A stretch of 64,000 bases of DNA from Capnocytophaga canimorsus (GTDB lineage Bacteria; Bacteroidota; Bacteroidia; Flavobacteriales; Flavobacteriaceae). The notes under the pieces are model-generated. The model had not been told where the DNA came from. It did no database searches and saw only the letters and a list, made by a program, of their open reading frames with translations. The DNA lies in assembly GCF_002302565.1 (NCBI RefSeq), contig NZ_CP022382.1, positions 1,497,001 to 1,561,000 on the forward strand, written 5' to 3'. Below are positions 63,865-64,000 of this stretch, piece by piece. Made by a program: the position numbers and the translations under genes. The first letter of the stretch is position 1. Each line of letters opens with the position of its first letter.

Positions 63865-64000
63865 ATGAATAAGAATTTCACATTGCTATTTCTATTATTT
63901 CTGGGTTTTTCTGCTTATTCTCAACAATTTACTATTACAGGAAAAGTGTACGATAAATCTACTCAAAAACCTCTTGAAGCTTCTACGGTCTTTTTAAAAT
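63865..64000 (+). CDS. Start of a TonB-dependent-receptor-like gene (cut by window end)
   Basis: The first 45 codons give a signal peptide (MNKNFTLLFLLFLGFSAYSQ) followed by FTITGKVYDKSTQKPLEAST, the start of a carboxypeptidase-regulatory-like domain that heads many Bacteroidota TonB-dependent receptors and outer-membrane beta-barrel family proteins. The rest lies outside the window, so the exact class is open. Confidence 0.7.
   Translation, partial: MNKNFTLLFLLFLGFSAYSQQFTITGKVYDKSTQKPLEASTVFLK

Noticed and set aside
1..64000. CRISPR array, tRNA or rRNA genes
   Set aside because: Scanned the gaps between genes for regularly spaced repeats and cloverleaf-type sequence; none seen.

Overview
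The window is chromosomal DNA of a member of the Bacteroidota, most likely Flavobacteriia and plausibly Capnocytophaga or a close relative; the genus is an inference from overall gene content and cannot be proven here. Evidence: a full-length sprA (type IX secretion/gliding translocon), a SusC/SusD pair, HU-HIG, DUF3078, DUF2480 and DUF420 families typical of the phylum, AT-rich DNA, and repeated promoter -7 boxes of the flavobacterial form TAnnTTTG.

Region 1 (1-17.3 kb, all minus strand) is a surface-polysaccharide operon. Transcribed from right to left it holds a broken rhamnosyltransferase-like gene, an Amj-like flippase candidate, an EpsG/Wzy-type polymerase, a hexapeptide acyltransferase, a GT2 glycosyltransferase and a PglC-like phosphoglycosyl transferase. 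Next come a PglD-like acyltransferase and a six-gene acyl-carrier module (ACP, KAS III, VOC protein, FkbH-like HAD protein, second ACP, SDR), followed by a PglE-like aminotransferase, a PglF/WbpM-like dehydratase and the dTDP-rhamnose genes rmlA, rmlC, rmlD and rmlB. Two accessory genes interrupt the rml set: an orphan 112-aa gene and a four-helix-bundle gene flanked by 13-bp inverted repeats. The pathway as read: PglF, PglE and PglD make a UDP-bacillosamine-like sugar, PglC loads it on the lipid carrier, the ACP/KAS III/FkbH genes probably make an unusual acyl group for one of the sugars, dTDP-rhamnose is added, and Amj-like and EpsG-like proteins flip and polymerise. ugd (17.9-19.2 kb) could supply UDP-glucuronate.

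Region 2 (19.3-39.5 kb) is mostly housekeeping: a CYTH protein, lepA, a zinc-ribbon lipoprotein, an HU-like protein, a SNF2 helicase, a YggS-type protein, a cytochrome-oxidase assembly group (CxxC membrane protein, DUF420/CtaM, SCO), purK, topA, a VOC protein, a previously uncalled 39-aa membrane peptide, a DUF3078-DUF2480-SufT-SufE run, yraN and an AddA/RecB-like helicase-nuclease.

Region 3 (39.5-51.5 kb) is accessory: two paralogous SH3-type lipoproteins plus the decayed start of a third copy, a membrane protein, an IS1595-type transposase remnant, a GNAT acetyltransferase, an orphan SusC/SusD pair, a dipeptide epimerase and a large SMI1/SUFU-domain protein.

Region 4 (51.6-64 kb) holds sprA, ruvA, an outer-membrane beta-barrel protein, a fused hpt-adk gene, obg, a YugP-type zinc peptidase and the start of a TonB-dependent-receptor-like gene that runs off the end. 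No tRNA, rRNA or CRISPR array was seen.
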